Positions 31,389-43,587 of a stretch of 64,000 bases of DNA are shown here, piece by piece; positions within the stretch are counted from its first letter, which is position 1, and the number at the start of each line of letters is the position of its first letter. The DNA comes from Nephrocerus scutellatus. Its lineage: Eukaryota > Arthropoda > Insecta > Diptera > Pipunculidae. The notes beneath the pieces are model-generated. The model saw only the letters and a list, made by a program, of their open reading frames with translations, made no database searches and was not told where the DNA came from. A program made the position numbers and the translations under genes. The stretch is taken from contig OX352761.1 of NCBI GenBank assembly GCA_947095585.1, positions 60,752,832 through 60,816,831 on the forward strand, given 5' to 3'.

Positions 31389-33350
31389 ATGAATATGACA
31401 CTTCGGGCAAAGCAGGCGGCGATCCAAAAGACTTTGGAACGGGCCCTCAAACGTAGCAAGGAGCTAAGTGGGGATACCGAAGTCACAAAAGAGACAATTG
31501 ATGTCCAGATTGATCACCTGGAACAAAAGTACAAGGGATTTTGTGATACACAAGACAAGATCGAAGCCGTGTGGCGAGAAGGAGTAAGAAAAAACAATTC
31601 GGCATTCGAGAACAAATCGAGGAGTATTATTTCGTCGCAAGCTCAAACCTCAAAACATTATTGAGAAAATTTGCCTCGGCGACTTCAACACAGGATACCA
31701 AGGTAATCCCAGCCGATGCTTCCACACCACATCAATCAATCGAAATTCAGTTACCACGCATCAAGGTTCTGTCTTCGATGGCAATTATGAAAATTGGACG
31801 GAATTCGAAAGTCTGTTCACTTATCTTATCGACAAGAATCCGAGATTGACAGATTCGCAGAAGTTCCATTACCTGAAGGCAAATCTAGCTGGCGAAGCCG
31901 CTACTTTATTGAGAACGGTGCAGATCAGCGATCCCAACTACACAGAAGCATGGAATAGCCTCATCAATCGGTACAAACATTGACGTTTTATTATCGACAG
32001 TCATCTCCATCGATTCCGAAATATGCCCGCAGCCCTTCATGAATCCGCAATCGGAGTTGTATGAGTTGTGGACGTTGTGGGGTACAGACGTGTCGCGAAC
32101 TCTTCACTTTGTGTCTTCAGTTTTCCTACAAATATTTTTAATTACACTTATAGTTAGAGCATACGCTAAACTTCATAATAAATTGCAATGTCCTGTAGTG
32201 TGTGCAAATTTAAAGTCGAGCGTTCAGACATAAAAATAGAATGTAGTAATAGCAAAAAGTTTTGCAATACGAAGTGCGTGTATGTTTCAGAAATTGGCCT
32301 AGATTTCATTAGAAAAAGCAAAAATGCCTGGCGTTGTCCCATCTGCATCAAGCAACGGCGAAGTTTCTTTTCGGAAGCAGCGTCTGTTCGGAAAGACGGA
32401 GGTCGTGCAGAGAATAATGTGGTCTGTGTTGGTGACTCCAAACGAGATACACACTGTGCTGATGCCAGGCCTTTAGTTGAGGCACCATTACCAGATAATT
32501 CTAACATTACTCTGGAAATGGTATACAAAGAGATTATATCGCTAAAAAACATTCAAAAAAATCAAATTGCGGCACAGCAACAAAAAAAAACACTGAATTC
32601 AAATCAAACTGGCTGCAATGGAGCAAAAGGACAATGGCCTAGAGCAGCAGTTATTGATGAACTCTGTTGAAATTGTAAATGTCCCTAACGCTACAAATAA
32701 TACAGTTGGATCCAACACAGATATTGCTCTTAAAATAATTCGCGATGGGCGAAACAAGAAAAGAAAGGAAATTTAAGATCTACAGCTATCAGCACGCAAG
32801 CTGATGATCAAATCATGTAACTCACCGTCAATGGGAATTGACACTAACTCGAACGAAGTATCCCAAATATCAAGAACTTATGGATTTCTTGGAGACTCGA
32901 TGGCAATCATTGGAAATGATTTCCATGTCCAAGTCAAATTCGTCGCGACCAATCACACCATCGTCAATACGCCGAAGAAACAAGCCAACAACAACTCGTT
33001 TCCCATCAACAGCTCAACCATCGTCATTTCGCTCGAGCTCGGAGCTCTAATCGTCATCGCAATCGTCTCATTCGTTCGTCGCTACTTCGACTCCAACCAA
33101 TTCGCTTTGCTGTCCATTCTGCAGCGAGGAACACAGTGTGTTCCAGTGCAGCAAATTCAAATCACTATCGTTCGATCAGAAACCAACCAAAATTCGTGAA
33201 AACAATCTTTGTTTCAACTCTCTGCAGAAGGGACACCGAGCACAGAATGTCGTTCAAGTTTATGTCAAGTCTGCAACCGCAGATATCACACCCTATTACA
33301 TATACCGGATGGGTCATCTCGAACTCCAGTCACCAACACAAGTAAAACAT
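31389..33350 (+). pseudogene. BEL-1 copy A gag
   Basis: From the ATG at 31389: MNMTLRAKQAAIQKTLERAL, a coiled-coil N-terminus, then, with frameshifts near 31590 and 31770, LPRIKVPVFDGNYENW-like and DSQKFHYLKANLAGEAATLL sequence, typical of BEL/Pao gag. It is interrupted at about 32059-32830 by a LINE ORF1 fragment, resumes TLTRTKYPKYQELMDFLETR, and ends with knuckle-like CFNSLQKGH...C and CQVCNRRYHTLLH near 33210-33300. Several frame breaks. The tandem-duplication breakpoint lies at about 32895 within this gene. Confidence 0.8.
32059..32830 (+). mobile_element. LINE ORF1 fragment with PHD-like finger
   Basis: An ATG at 32188 opens a 160-residue frame: CSVCKFKVERSDIKIECSN, then CNTKC and AWRCPICIKQRR. 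The C-x2-C...C...C...W-x-C-x2-C layout is that of the PHD finger found in ORF1 of CR1-type LINEs. The upstream ~130 bp would be its 5' UTR. It sits inside BEL-1 gag with about 40 gag residues lost at the junction. It is present only in copy A, because it lies upstream of the tandem-duplication breakpoint. Confidence 0.65.
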
Positions 33351-34100
33351 GAATGACAACTTGCCAACTGCCGAAAATTCGAACGATGCTAATTCGCATC
33401 ACACCACATCGCCGCTGACAGATGTATTACTCGCAACAGCAGTTGGGATTGTCGCATACGGGAAACAAGATTTCACCATTCGAGCCCTGCTTGACTCAGG
33501 GTCCCAAGTGAATCTCATTTCCGAGAACGCCATAACTCGGATTGGCTTAAAACGGAAACCAGCCTCAATCTCAATTAACGGAATTGGTGCCATTGAAGCA
33601 GTCAAATCACAATCGATTGTCGAATTCGTTCTTAAATCACGGGTTGATTCAAGATTCTCGATTTCCATCACAGCAGTTGTTGTCGAAAGGATAACTGGCA
33701 TCATGTCACCGCAGTACATCGAATCGCAACAGTGGAAACATCTACACGAGCTACAATAAGCCGATCCTCAGTTCAATCGTCCTCACAAAATCGACGTGCT
33801 GCTTGGGGCAGATGTCCTCGGAATGCTTCATATGGGTGAATGCATTAAATCTTTCAACGGTTCGCCATTCACACAAAAAGCCAAATTGGGACACATATTG
33901 TTTGGGAGATTCGATCGAAACACAATCACACACTCCTTAAGTGCGACTCATCATCAAGAATTACACCAACGTTGACAACATTTTAAAGTCATTTTGGGAG
34001 CTTGAAAATGTATCAGCGGGCCAAGAACTCACGGAAGATTAAAGTCATTGTGAAAGGCACTTTCAATCGACGCATTCCAGAAACAAGGAAGTAAGATATA
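33349..34100 (+). pseudogene. BEL-1 copy A protease
   Basis: The frame 33349-33759 contains LLATAVGIVAYGKQDF, TIRALLDSGSQVNLI (active site DSGSQ) and SISINGIGAIEAVKSQ, a BEL/Pao aspartic protease. It goes on, after a stop at 33759, as LLGADVLGMLHMGECIKSFN and RFDRNTITHSL. A stop in place of a glutamate codon near 34040 and a frameshift near 33945 distinguish it from copies B and C. It ends at the 34101 insertion. Confidence 0.85.
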
Positions 34101-34876
34101 AAGTGTCTTTGGATTTACGTGGATGCCTCCATATAATGGTTTACCCCACGGTCCTCTTCGGACTTGGATTCGTTATACGACAATCAACGTCCATCATAGA
34201 CTGATGTGCCAATATTAACTCAATGGTTAGAGCAGGACCTATCTTAAGTCCCTGCCGATCTCTGGTTTTTCGACAACCGGTTGATCTATGCAACTCCACA
34301 GAGAGCACATCATCGCACCGGTAACATCAGGACGGTCTTCTGATGCACCAAAGATTTTTGGTAACATCAGGATCTGTTCTGATGTTACCATGCTAGTGTT
34401 CTACCCGCATTTGGGTAGTAAACCACAGCCACTACGCAGGCCAAAGCCAGAATAACCTGGACCTCAACCAAAGGTTGGCCAAGACTCAAACCTCCGAGGA
34501 GATTAAACCTTGTCTGTGGGCATCCAACCCCCGTAGTACCAACGCGACCTTGGTGAGATCTGCCATCAAGGGACTCAGTTCTTTCAGAATGAGTGCCTGG
34601 GCGATTGCAAAAGCAGACCCTGGCAGCACGTTCGCCCGGAACCTCGTATCCTATCATTTGACACTAGGGTGTTTCAAGTCCTAGGCCGCCCGGGATAGAA
34701 ACTATCCCGAGCACTACCGCCTGCAGTATGTACGGTAGGAGCGCTTGATACAAAAGACAGCGCCCATCTTTGACATTCTTTAGCACAAACCCCCTGCCAC
34801 AATAATCTTCCGAGTAAGACCAAGTATCAAACTTATAATTACCAGACGATTAAGTAAGATACAGCGGCCCCCTCGG
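34101..34876 (+). mobile_element. Unclassified insertion, possible SINE (copy A)
   Basis: A 776-bp block interrupting BEL-1 pol between protease and RT. The 14-bp string ggaagtaagatata occurs on both sides (34087-34100 and 34877-34890), and removing one copy with the block restores the pol frame (…NKEVRYIVQLPF). Inside, about 34216-34290 has tRNA-like arms: ctc-aatggtta-gag, ggac...gtcc, ggtt-tttcgac-aacc. A hairpin ggtaacatcag/ctgatgttacc lies at 34361-34391. No ORF is recognised and there is no poly(A). The same block, diverged, is in copies B (about 39450-40192) and C (about 44767-45509). Confidence 0.6.
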
Positions 34877-35640
34877 GGAAGTAAGATATATCGTGCAACT
34901 CCCATTCGTTGATCAGCCAGTTCCACTCGGAACATCTCAAGAAGGTGCCATCGTCAGACTTAAGCATATGGAACGCCGATTTTTGAAGAATCCGCAGTTA
35001 CGCATCGAATACCGACACTTAATGCAAGCCTATCTTGAGCAACATCCCATGGAAGCAGTGCCAGTCGACGATGGATCAATGACAAATCAAACGTGCTACC
35101 TCCCACACCATGGCGTGATGCAGGGGTCCAGCTCAAAGTCAAAATTACGTGTGGTTTTTGACGCCTCACACAAGACGACTTCCGGAGTTTCACTGAATCA
35201 AAACCTTCGTATCGGTCCCAAGCTTCAACAGAATCTATTCACGATTCTCACTCGATTTCGACATCACAAATTCGTGTTCATCGCAGATATCCGAGCACCA
35301 AAATTATCAACGTATAGTTTGATGAACAACGCCTGAGGAACCAATTCAAGATTATCGTCTGCGCACAGTAACATACGGTACCAGCTGTGCTCCGTATTTG
35401 GCAATACGCACGCTCAATCAGTTAGCACATGACGAATCCAAGCAATTTTCCATCGCTGCGAAGGTCGCTCTTGCCGACTTCTATGTAGACGACCTGATGA
35501 CGGGCACAAACGAAATCAAGGAATTGCTTGAAATCCAGCAATAGATGGTGGCATTACTCCAACGTGGCGGCTTTGAACTTCGAAAATGGTCGTCAAATTG
35601 CCAATCTCTACTCGATCAAGTGTCATCAGAATACCACGAA
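34877..35640 (+). pseudogene. BEL-1 copy A reverse transcriptase
   Basis: IVQLPFVDQPVPLGTS, RLKHMERRFLKNPQLRIEYR, CYLPHHGVMQGSSSKSKLR, VVFDASHKTTSGVSLNQNL, FRHHKFVFIADI; then a deletion/frameshift near 35310 removes part of the palm and the frame resumes YRLRTVTYGTSCAPYLAIRT, FYVDDLMTGTNEIKELL (YVDD active site near 35480). A TAG at about 35541-35543 replaces CAG seen in B and C. Non-functional. Confidence 0.85.
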
Positions 35641-36480
35641 CATCGGCCATTGCGGGAATCGAAAAGGGGAAGAATCGGTCAAGGCACGTGGGTTACATTG
35701 GGCACCATCGGGAGATTATTTTGCATTTAACGTCGAAGACTTTCCAGAATCCCCAGTACCAACCAAACGAATTATCCTCTCAGAGGCTTCAAGGATCTTC
35801 GACCCGCTTGGGTGGTTATCCCCTAGTGTTATCATCGCAAAAATCATCTTTCAAGAGTTATGGGTGCTCGGACTATCGTGGGACGAGGCAGTACCAAAAC
35901 CAGTCGCTGAAAGATGGTCAAATTATCGGAAGAATCTGGGATTCTATAAAACAATCAAAATCACTCGTTGGATGGACTATCAAACATGTCGCAACAATCT
36001 TCAGATACACGGCTTCAGCGACGCATCAATGAAAGCCTACGCTGCAGTTGTATATGCTCGCACCACATCAGAAGATGTATCAGTAAAAATTACCATCTTA
36101 GCAGCGAAAACCAAGGTCGCTCCACTCAAAACCGTCAGTCTACCGCGTTTGGAACTATGCGCCAGTGTGTTACTAGCCAAACTCATGCACAAGATCGTCC
36201 AGTCACTCAATCTCCACGACATACAACAGTTCGCATGGACTGATTCGCAAGTGGTTCTGGGATGACTCCGCAGCCCTCCCAGCTGATGGAAAACATTCGT
36301 GGCGAATCGCGTTTCGCAAATCCTCGATAATCTAAAACCCAATGATTGGCGGTATGTGGATACTCGACACAACCCCGCAGATTGCGCGTCTAGCGACATC
36401 GACCCGTCGCTGCTTCATGATCATCATATTTGGTGCAAAGGTCCTGAATGGCTATCGAAACACTCGGACACTTGGCCAAC
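35641..36480 (+). pseudogene. BEL-1 copy A RNase H
   Basis: The frame reads FNVEDFPESPVPTKRIILSE, RIFDPLGWLSPSVIIAKI, HGFSDASMKAYAAVVYARTT, LKTVSLPRLELCASVLLAKL, WTDSQVVLG, NRVSQILDNLKPNDWRYVDT and RHNPADCASSDIDP. All RNase H acidic residues are visible. A TGA at about 36262 replaces the TGG present in copy C. Joined to integrase by a junction that has lost about 520 bp relative to C. Confidence 0.9.
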
Positions 36481-37534
36481 ACAAAAAATCAAAGAGTTGG
36501 TCCGTGCGCATGTTCGCCATTGCGTGACATGTTTTCGTTATCGCTCAACCACCTGTCAGCAACTAATGGCCAACCTTCCAGCACCACGCGTTACCCCATC
36601 AAGAGCTTTTCTCCACAGTGGAGTGGATTACGCAGGACCGTTCTCGAACAAACAAAGCAAAGGCCGCGGTGTAAAATCAACTAAGGGGTACGTGTGTCTA
36701 TTCGTGTGCCTGTCAACAAAGGCGCTTCATTTGGAGATGGTGTCAGATCTCACTGCAGATGCGTTCATCGCTTCATTCAGACGATTCACCGCTCAAAGAG
36801 GCAAGGTTCAAACCTTGTACAGTGACCGTGGCACCAACTTCATCGGATCCAATCGTCAACTAACATCGCTTCATCACCACAGCACAAGGAATGTGAACCC
36901 TAAAGTCGCCAGAATGCTAGCTCAAGACAACACGAATTGGTGCTTCAACCCGCCCACTTCACCACACTTCGGAGGCCTATGGGAGGCAGGGGTGAAGTCA
37001 TTCAAACACCATCTTCGAAGAGTCATCGGCTATACATTACTCACTTTCGAAGAGATGACAACACTTTTGTGCCAGATAGAAGCTTGCCTGAATTCGAGGT
37101 CATTGCGTCCCATGTCGGATGACCCCGAGAACTACACCACTCTCACTCCCGGTCACTTTCTCATCGGAGAGCCACCCATCACCATTCCTGAACCATCATT
37201 GCTTGACATCCAATCAATTCGTCTCAATCGATATCAGCAAATCCAACAAATGTATCAACATTTCTGGAAGGTATGGTCGACTGAATATCTGTCACGACTG
37301 CAGCAACGTCCTAAATGGCTCAGGACGAACGTCAACTTCAAGGTCGGTCAACTGGTTCTCATCAAAAACGAACTTTGCCCACCAGCAAAATGGGCAATGG
37401 GCCGAATCACTGCTATTCATCCAGGTACTGACGGTCTGATCCGCACAGTCACACTAAAATGTCAAGGCATCACACTCACGAGGCCGGTAGTTAAATTGTG
37501 TCTAGTGCCGCTCCCAGACAATATCGATGACTAA
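36481..37534 (+). pseudogene. BEL-1 copy A integrase (N-terminal deletion)
   Basis: HVRHCVTCFRYRSTTCQQLM gives the CC half of the zinc domain; SGVDYAGPFSNKQSKGRG first D; TLYSDRGTNFIGSNRQL second D; PHFGGLWEAGVKSFKHHLRR the E; then the C-terminal VGQLVLIKNELCPPAKW module and stop at 37532. The frame is open for 411 aa starting in RNase H (36299). About 520 bp carrying the linker and the HH half of the zinc domain, present in copy C (47115-47650), are missing. Confidence 0.9.
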
Positions 37535-37562
37535 AGGATTAATTCTTTAGGCCGGCCGGCAA

Positions 37563-37849
37563 TGTTAGCGCCACCACTGAACACACGACCGGTGCAAGGC
37601 CTGGTGTGAACGCGGTGAGGTGGTTGATTTGCCATCGTCGGCAGCACAAATAAAAATGGAGGAAAGATGTCAAACACAGGACGTTTTCTTCTCTCTCTCT
37701 CTCTCTGTCGTGGCCATTTTTTTCACTATCTGAGAATAATTGTATAATTGCTTTTTTCGCATTAATATTTTTTGGTTTTTGAATTAAAGTTTAAATTCGT
37801 TCGTTCAATTGAAAGTGGTTTTTTCTCCGCTCAGCCATCGTGGTTAAGA
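37563..37849 (+). mobile_element. BEL-1 LTR2
   Basis: 287 bp, TGTTAGCGCC...GTTAAGA, then aacat and the LINE RT frame. Close to LTR3 (differences at about 37659 and in the CT microsatellite) and more different from LTR1 and LTR4. Confidence 0.9.
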
Positions 37850-38270
37850 AACATATTTATGAAATTTCAAAAAGAGCTAGCCAATGTTTGGGCTTCATAA
37901 GACGTTGTAACTTCTACTTCACTCCCTCTGATATAAATCTTATGTAAGACCAATTTTAGAATTTAATTCATATGTCTGGGGTGGGGCTCCGAGATCGCAT
38001 TTGGTTTATCTTGATGGAATTCAGAATAGAGTTATAAACGATGTAACCATTACTTCGTCTCTTGATACTTTGGAGCACAGACGAAATGTAGGAGCTTTAT
38101 CTGGTTTCTACAAATTTTACAACGGTAAATGTTCTTTAGAAACCCGTTCTCTAGTTCCAGGTCCTTTTCTCAGTAACGTAAACACTCGTTTAAGGTCCAA
38201 TCAACATAGATTTGCCTTAAAACTTTTTTCATGTAGAACCCAACACTTTAAATCCTCTTTTTTCCCAGAT
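37850..38270 (+). pseudogene. LINE RT C-terminus, duplicate 1
   Basis: Begins aacatatttatgaaatttc and reads IYEISKRASQCLGFIRRCNF, HLVYLDGIQNRV, CSLETRSLVPGPFLSNVNTR, LRSNQHRFALKLFSCRTQHF. It is the same as the segment after LTR4 (49002-49390) but ends abruptly at ttttttcccagat (38270), where BEL-1 internal sequence begins. This is the tandem-duplication junction. Confidence 0.85.
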
Positions 38271-41200
38271 CGGAGACTCATTGGAAATGATTTCCATGTC
38301 CAAGTCAAATTCGTCGCGACCAATCACATCATCGTGAATACGCCGAAGAAACAAGCCAACAACAACTCGTTTCCCATCAACAGCTCAACCATCGTCATTT
38401 CGCTCGAGCTCGAAGCGCCAATCGTCATCGCAAACGTCTCATTCGTACGTCGCTACTTCGACTCCAACCAATTCGCTGAGCTGTCCATTCTGCAGCGAGG
38501 AACACAGTGTGTTCCAGTGCAGCAAATTCAAATCACTATCGTTCGATCAGAAACCAACCAAAATTCGTGAAAACAATCTTTGTTTCAACTCTCTGCAGAA
38601 GGGACACCGTAGCACAGAATGTCGTTCAAGTTTATGTCAAGTCTGCAACCGCAGATATCACACCCTATTACATAAACCGGATGGGTCATCTCGAACTCCA
38701 GTCACCAACACAAGTAAAACATGAATGACAACTTGCCAACTGCCGAAAATTCGAACGATGCTAATTCGCATCACACCACATCGCCGCTGACAGATGTATT
38801 ACTCGCAACAGCAGTTGGGATTGTCGCATACGGGAAACAAGATTTCACCATTCCAGCCCTGCTTGACTCAGGGTCCCAAGTGAATCTCATTTCCGAGAAC
38901 GCCATAACTCGGATTGGCTTAAAACGGAAACCAGCCTCAATCTCAATACGGAATTGGTGCCATTGAAGCAGCCAAATCACAATCGATTGTCGAATTCGTT
39001 CTTAAATCACGGGTTGATTCAAGATTCTCGATTTCCATCACAGCAGTTGTCGTCGAAAGGATAACTGGCATCATGTCATCGCAGTACATCGAATCGCAAC
39101 AGTGGAAACATCTACAATAAGCCGATCCTCAGTTCAATCGTCCTCACAAAATCGACGTGCTGCTTGGGGCAGATGTCCTCGGAATGCTTCATATGGGTGA
39201 ATGCATAAAATATTTCAACGGTTCGCCATTCACACAAAAACCCAAATTGGGACACATATTGCTTGGGAGCTTCGATCGAAACACAATCACACACTCCTTA
39301 AGTGCGACTGCAACCATCGAGAATTACACCGACGTTGACAACATTTTAAAGTCATTTTGGGAGCTTGAAAATGTATCAGCGGGCCAAGAACTCACGGAAG
39401 ATGAAAGTCATTGTGAAAGGCACTTTCAATCGACGCATTTCAGAAACAAGAATGGTTTACCCCACGGTCCTCTTCGGACTTGGATTAGTTATACGACAAT
39501 CAACGTCCATCATAGACTGATGTGCCAGTATTAACTCAATGGTTAGAGCAGGACCTATCTTAAGTCCCTGCCGATCTCTGGTTTTTCGACAACCGGTTGA
39601 TCTATGCAACTCCACAGAGAGCACATCATCGCACCGGTAACATCAGGACGGTCTTCTGATGCACCAAAGATTTTTGGTAACATCAGTCCCCACGCTGATG
39701 TTACCATGCTAGTGTTCTACCCGCATTTGGGTAGTAAACCACAGCCACTACGTAGGCCAAAGCCAGAATAAACTGGACCTCAACCAAAGGTTGGCCAAGA
39801 CTCATTTAAACCTCCGAGGAGATTAAACCTTGTCTGTGGGCATCCAACCCCCGTAGTACCAACGCGACCTTGGTGAGATCTGCCATCAAGGGACTCAGCT
39901 CTTTCAGAATGTGTGCCTGGGCGATTGCAAAAGCAGACCCTGGCAGCACGTTCGTCCGGAACCTCGTATCCTATCATTTGACACTAGGATTTGCCAAGTC
40001 CTAGGCCGCCCGGGATAGAAACTATCCCAGACACCAACGCTATTGTATGGTAGGAGCGCTTCATGCTTAAAAACAGCGCCCATACTGACATTTTTTAAAG
40101 AAGCCCCCTGCCACTATAATCTATCGAGTATGACCAAGTATCAAACTTATAATAACCAGACGATTAAGGAAGATACAGCGGCCCCCTCGGGGAGGAAGTA
40201 AGATATATCGTGCAACTCCCATTCGTTGATCAGCCAGTGCCACTCGGAACATCTCGAGAAGGTGCCATCGTCAGACTGAAGCATATGGAACGCCGATTTT
40301 TGAAGAATCCGCAGTTACGCATCGAATACCGACACTTAATGCAAGCCTATCTTGAGCAACATCCCATGGAAGCAGTGCCAGTCGACGATGGATCAATGAC
40401 AAATCAAATGTGCTACCTCCCACACCATGGCGTGATGCAGGGGTCCAGCTCAAAGTCAAAATTACGTGTGGTTTTTGACGCCTCACACAAGACGACTTCC
40501 GGAGTTTCACTGAATCAAAACCTTCGTATCGGTCCCAAGCTTCAACAGAATCTATTCACGATTCTCACTCGATTTCGACATCACAAATTCGTGTTCATCG
40601 CAGATATCCGAGCACCAAAATTATCAACGTATAGTTTGATGAACAACGCCTGAGGAACCAATTCAAGATTATCGTCTGCGCACAGTAACATACGGTACCA
40701 GCTGTGCTCCGTATTTGGCAATACGCACGCTCAATCAGTTAGCACATGACGAATCCAAGCAATTTCCCATCGCTGCGAAGGTCGCTCTTGCCGACTTCTA
40801 TGTAGACGACCTGATGACGGGCACAAACGAAATCAAGGAATTGCTTGAAATCCAGCAACAGATGGTGGCATTACTCCAACGTGGCGGCTTTGAACTTCGA
40901 AAATGGTCGTCAAATTGCCAATCTCTACTCGATCAAGTGTCATCAGAATACCACGAACATCGGCCATTGCGGGAATTGAAAAGGGGAAGAATCGGTCAAG
41001 GCACGTGGGTTACATTGGGCACCATCGGGAGATTATTTTGCATTTAACGTCGAAGACTTTCCAGAATCCCCAGTACCAACCAAACGAATTATCCTCTCAG
41101 AGGCTTCAAGGATCTTCGACCCGCTTGGGTGGTTATCCCCTAGTGTTATCATCGCAAAAATCATCTTTCAAGAGTTATGGGTGCTCGGACTATCGTGGGA

Positions 41201-42851
41201 CGAGGCAGTACCAAAACCAGTCGCTGAAAGATGGTCAAATTATCGGAAGAATCTGGGATTCTATAAAACAATCAAAATCACTCGTTGGATGGACTATCAA
41301 ACATGTCGCAACAATCTTCAGATACACGGCTTCAGCGACGCATCAATGAAAGCCTACGCTGCAGTTGTATATGCTCGCACCACATCAGAAGATGTATCAG
41401 TAAAAATTACCATCTTAGCAGCGAAAACCAAGGTCGCTCCACTCAAAACCGTCAGTCTACCGCGTTTGGAACTATGCGCCAGTGTGTTACTAGCCAAACT
41501 CATGCACAAGATCGTCCAGTCACTCAATCTCCACGACATACAACAGTTCGCATGGACTGATTCGCAAGTGGTTCTGGGATGACTCCGCAGCCCTCCCAGC
41601 TGATGGAAAACATTCGTGGCGAATCGCGTTTCGCAAATCCTCGATAATCTAAAACCCAATGATTGGCGGTATGTGGATACTCGACACAACCCCGCAGATT
41701 GCGCGTCTAGCGACATCGACCCGTCGCTGCTTCATGATCATCATATTTGGTGCAAAGGTCCTGAATGGCTATCGAAACACTCGGACACTTGGCCAACACA
41801 AAAAATCAAAGAGTTGGTCCGTGCGCATGTTCGCCATTGCGTGACATGTTTTCGTTATCGCTCAACCACCTGTCAGCAACTAATGGCCAACCTTCCAGCA
41901 CCACGCGTTACCCCATCAAGAGCTTTTCTCCACAGTGGAGTGGATTACGCAGGACCGTTCTCGAACAAACAAAGCAAAGGCCGCGGTGTAAAATCAACTA
42001 AGGGGTACGTGTGTCTATTCGTGTGCCTGTCAACAAAGGCGCTTCATTTGGAGATGGTGTCAGATCTCACTGCAGATGCGTTCATCGCTTCATTCAGACG
42101 ATTCACCGCTCAAAGAGGCAAGGTTCAAACCTTGTACAGTGACCGTGGCACCAACTTCATCGGATCCAATCGTCAACTAACATCGCTTCATCACCACAGC
42201 ACAAGGAATGTGAACCCTAAAGTCGCCAGAATGCTAGCTCAAGACAACACGAATTGGTGCTTCAACCCGCCCACTTCACCACACTTCGGAGGCCTATGGG
42301 AGGCAGGGGTGAAGTCATTCAAACACCATCTTCGAAGAGTCATCGGCTATACATTACTCACTTTCGAAGAGATGACAACACTTTTGTGCCAGATAGAAGC
42401 TTGCCTGAATTCGAGGTCATTGCGTCCCATGTCGGATGACCCCGAGAACTACACCACTCTCACTCCCGGTCACTTTCTCATCGGAGAGCCACCCATCACC
42501 ATTCCTGAACCATCATTGCTTGACATCCAATCAATTCGTCTCAATCGATATCAGCAAATCCAACAAATGTATCAACATTTCTGGAAGGTATGGTCGACTG
42601 AATATCTGTCACGACTGCAGCAACGTCCTAAATGGCTCAGGACGAACGTCAACTTCAAGGTCGGTCAACTGGTTCTCATCAAAAACGAACTTTGCCCACC
42701 AGCAAAATGGGCAATGGGCCGAATCACTGCTATTCATCCAGGTACTGACGGTCTGATCCGCACAGTCACACTAAAATGTCAAGGCATCACACTCACGAGG
42801 CCGGTAGTTAAATTGTGTCTAGTGCCGCTCCCAGACAATATCGATGACTAA
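38271..42851 (+). pseudogene. BEL-1 copy B internal region (gag end, protease, RT, RNase H, integrase)
   Basis: Starts mid-gag at cggagactcattggaaatg, then knuckles (CQVCNRRYHTLLH, 38636-38674), protease with LLDSGSQVNLI (38721-38966; frame lost at 38947), the tRNA-like insertion (about 39450-40192), RT (40210-40653; YVDDLMTG near 40800), RNase H (41048-41582) and the truncated integrase (to 42851). Up to at least 40976 its variants match copy C; from 41580 they match copy A, including TGA for TGG at 41580 and the ~520-bp deletion. It has no 5' LTR or PBS of its own. Confidence 0.9.
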
Positions 42852-42879
42852 AGGATTAATTCTTTAGGCCGGCCGGCAA

Positions 42880-43166
42880 TGTTAGCGCCACCACTGAACA
42901 CACGACCGGTGCAAGGCCTGGTGTGAACGCGGTGAGGTGGTTGATTTGCCATCGTCGGCAGCACAAATAAAAATGGAGGAAAGATGTCAAACACACGACG
43001 TTTTCTTCTCTCTCTTTCTCTCTGTCGTGGCCATTTTTTTCACTATCTGAGAATAATTGTATAATTGCTTTTTTCGCATTAATATTTTTTGGTTTTTGAA
43101 TTAAAGTTTAAATTCGTTCGTTCAATTGAAAGTGGTTTTTTCTCCGCTCAGCCATCGTGGTTAAGA
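42880..43166 (+). mobile_element. BEL-1 LTR3
   Basis: 287 bp, offset by exactly 5,317 from LTR2 and almost identical to it; it differs in the CT tract (ctctctctttctctctg) and at one site near 42976. Confidence 0.9.
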
Positions 43167-43587
43167 AACATATTTATGAAATTTCAAAAAGAGCTAGCCA
43201 ATGTTTGGGCTTCATAAGACGTTGTAACTTCTACTTCACTCCCTCTGATATAAATCTTATGTAAGACCAATTTTAGAATTTAATTCATATGTCTGGGGTG
43301 GGGCTCCGAGATCGCATTTGGTTTATCTTGATGGAATTCAGAATAGAGTTATAAACGATGTAACCATTACTTCGTCTCTTGATACTTTGGAGCACAGACG
43401 AAATGTAGGAGCTTTATCTGGTTTCTACAAATTTTACAACGGTAAATGTTCTTTAGAAACCCGTTCTCTAGTTCCAGGTCCTTTTCTCAGTAACGTAAAC
43501 ACTCGTTTAAGGTCCAATCAACATAGATTTGCCTTAAAACTTTTTTCATGTAGAACCCAACACTTTAAATCCTCTTTTTTCCCAGAT
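43167..43587 (+). pseudogene. LINE RT C-terminus, duplicate 2
   Basis: Same sequence as 37850-38270, ending at the same ttttttcccagat junction. The identical junction shows both copies descend from one duplication event. Confidence 0.85.

Noticed and set aside
36299..37534. Intact BEL-1 integrase gene
   Set aside because: The 411-aa frame is open but starts inside RNase H and lacks the HH half of the zinc domain because of a ~520-bp deletion.
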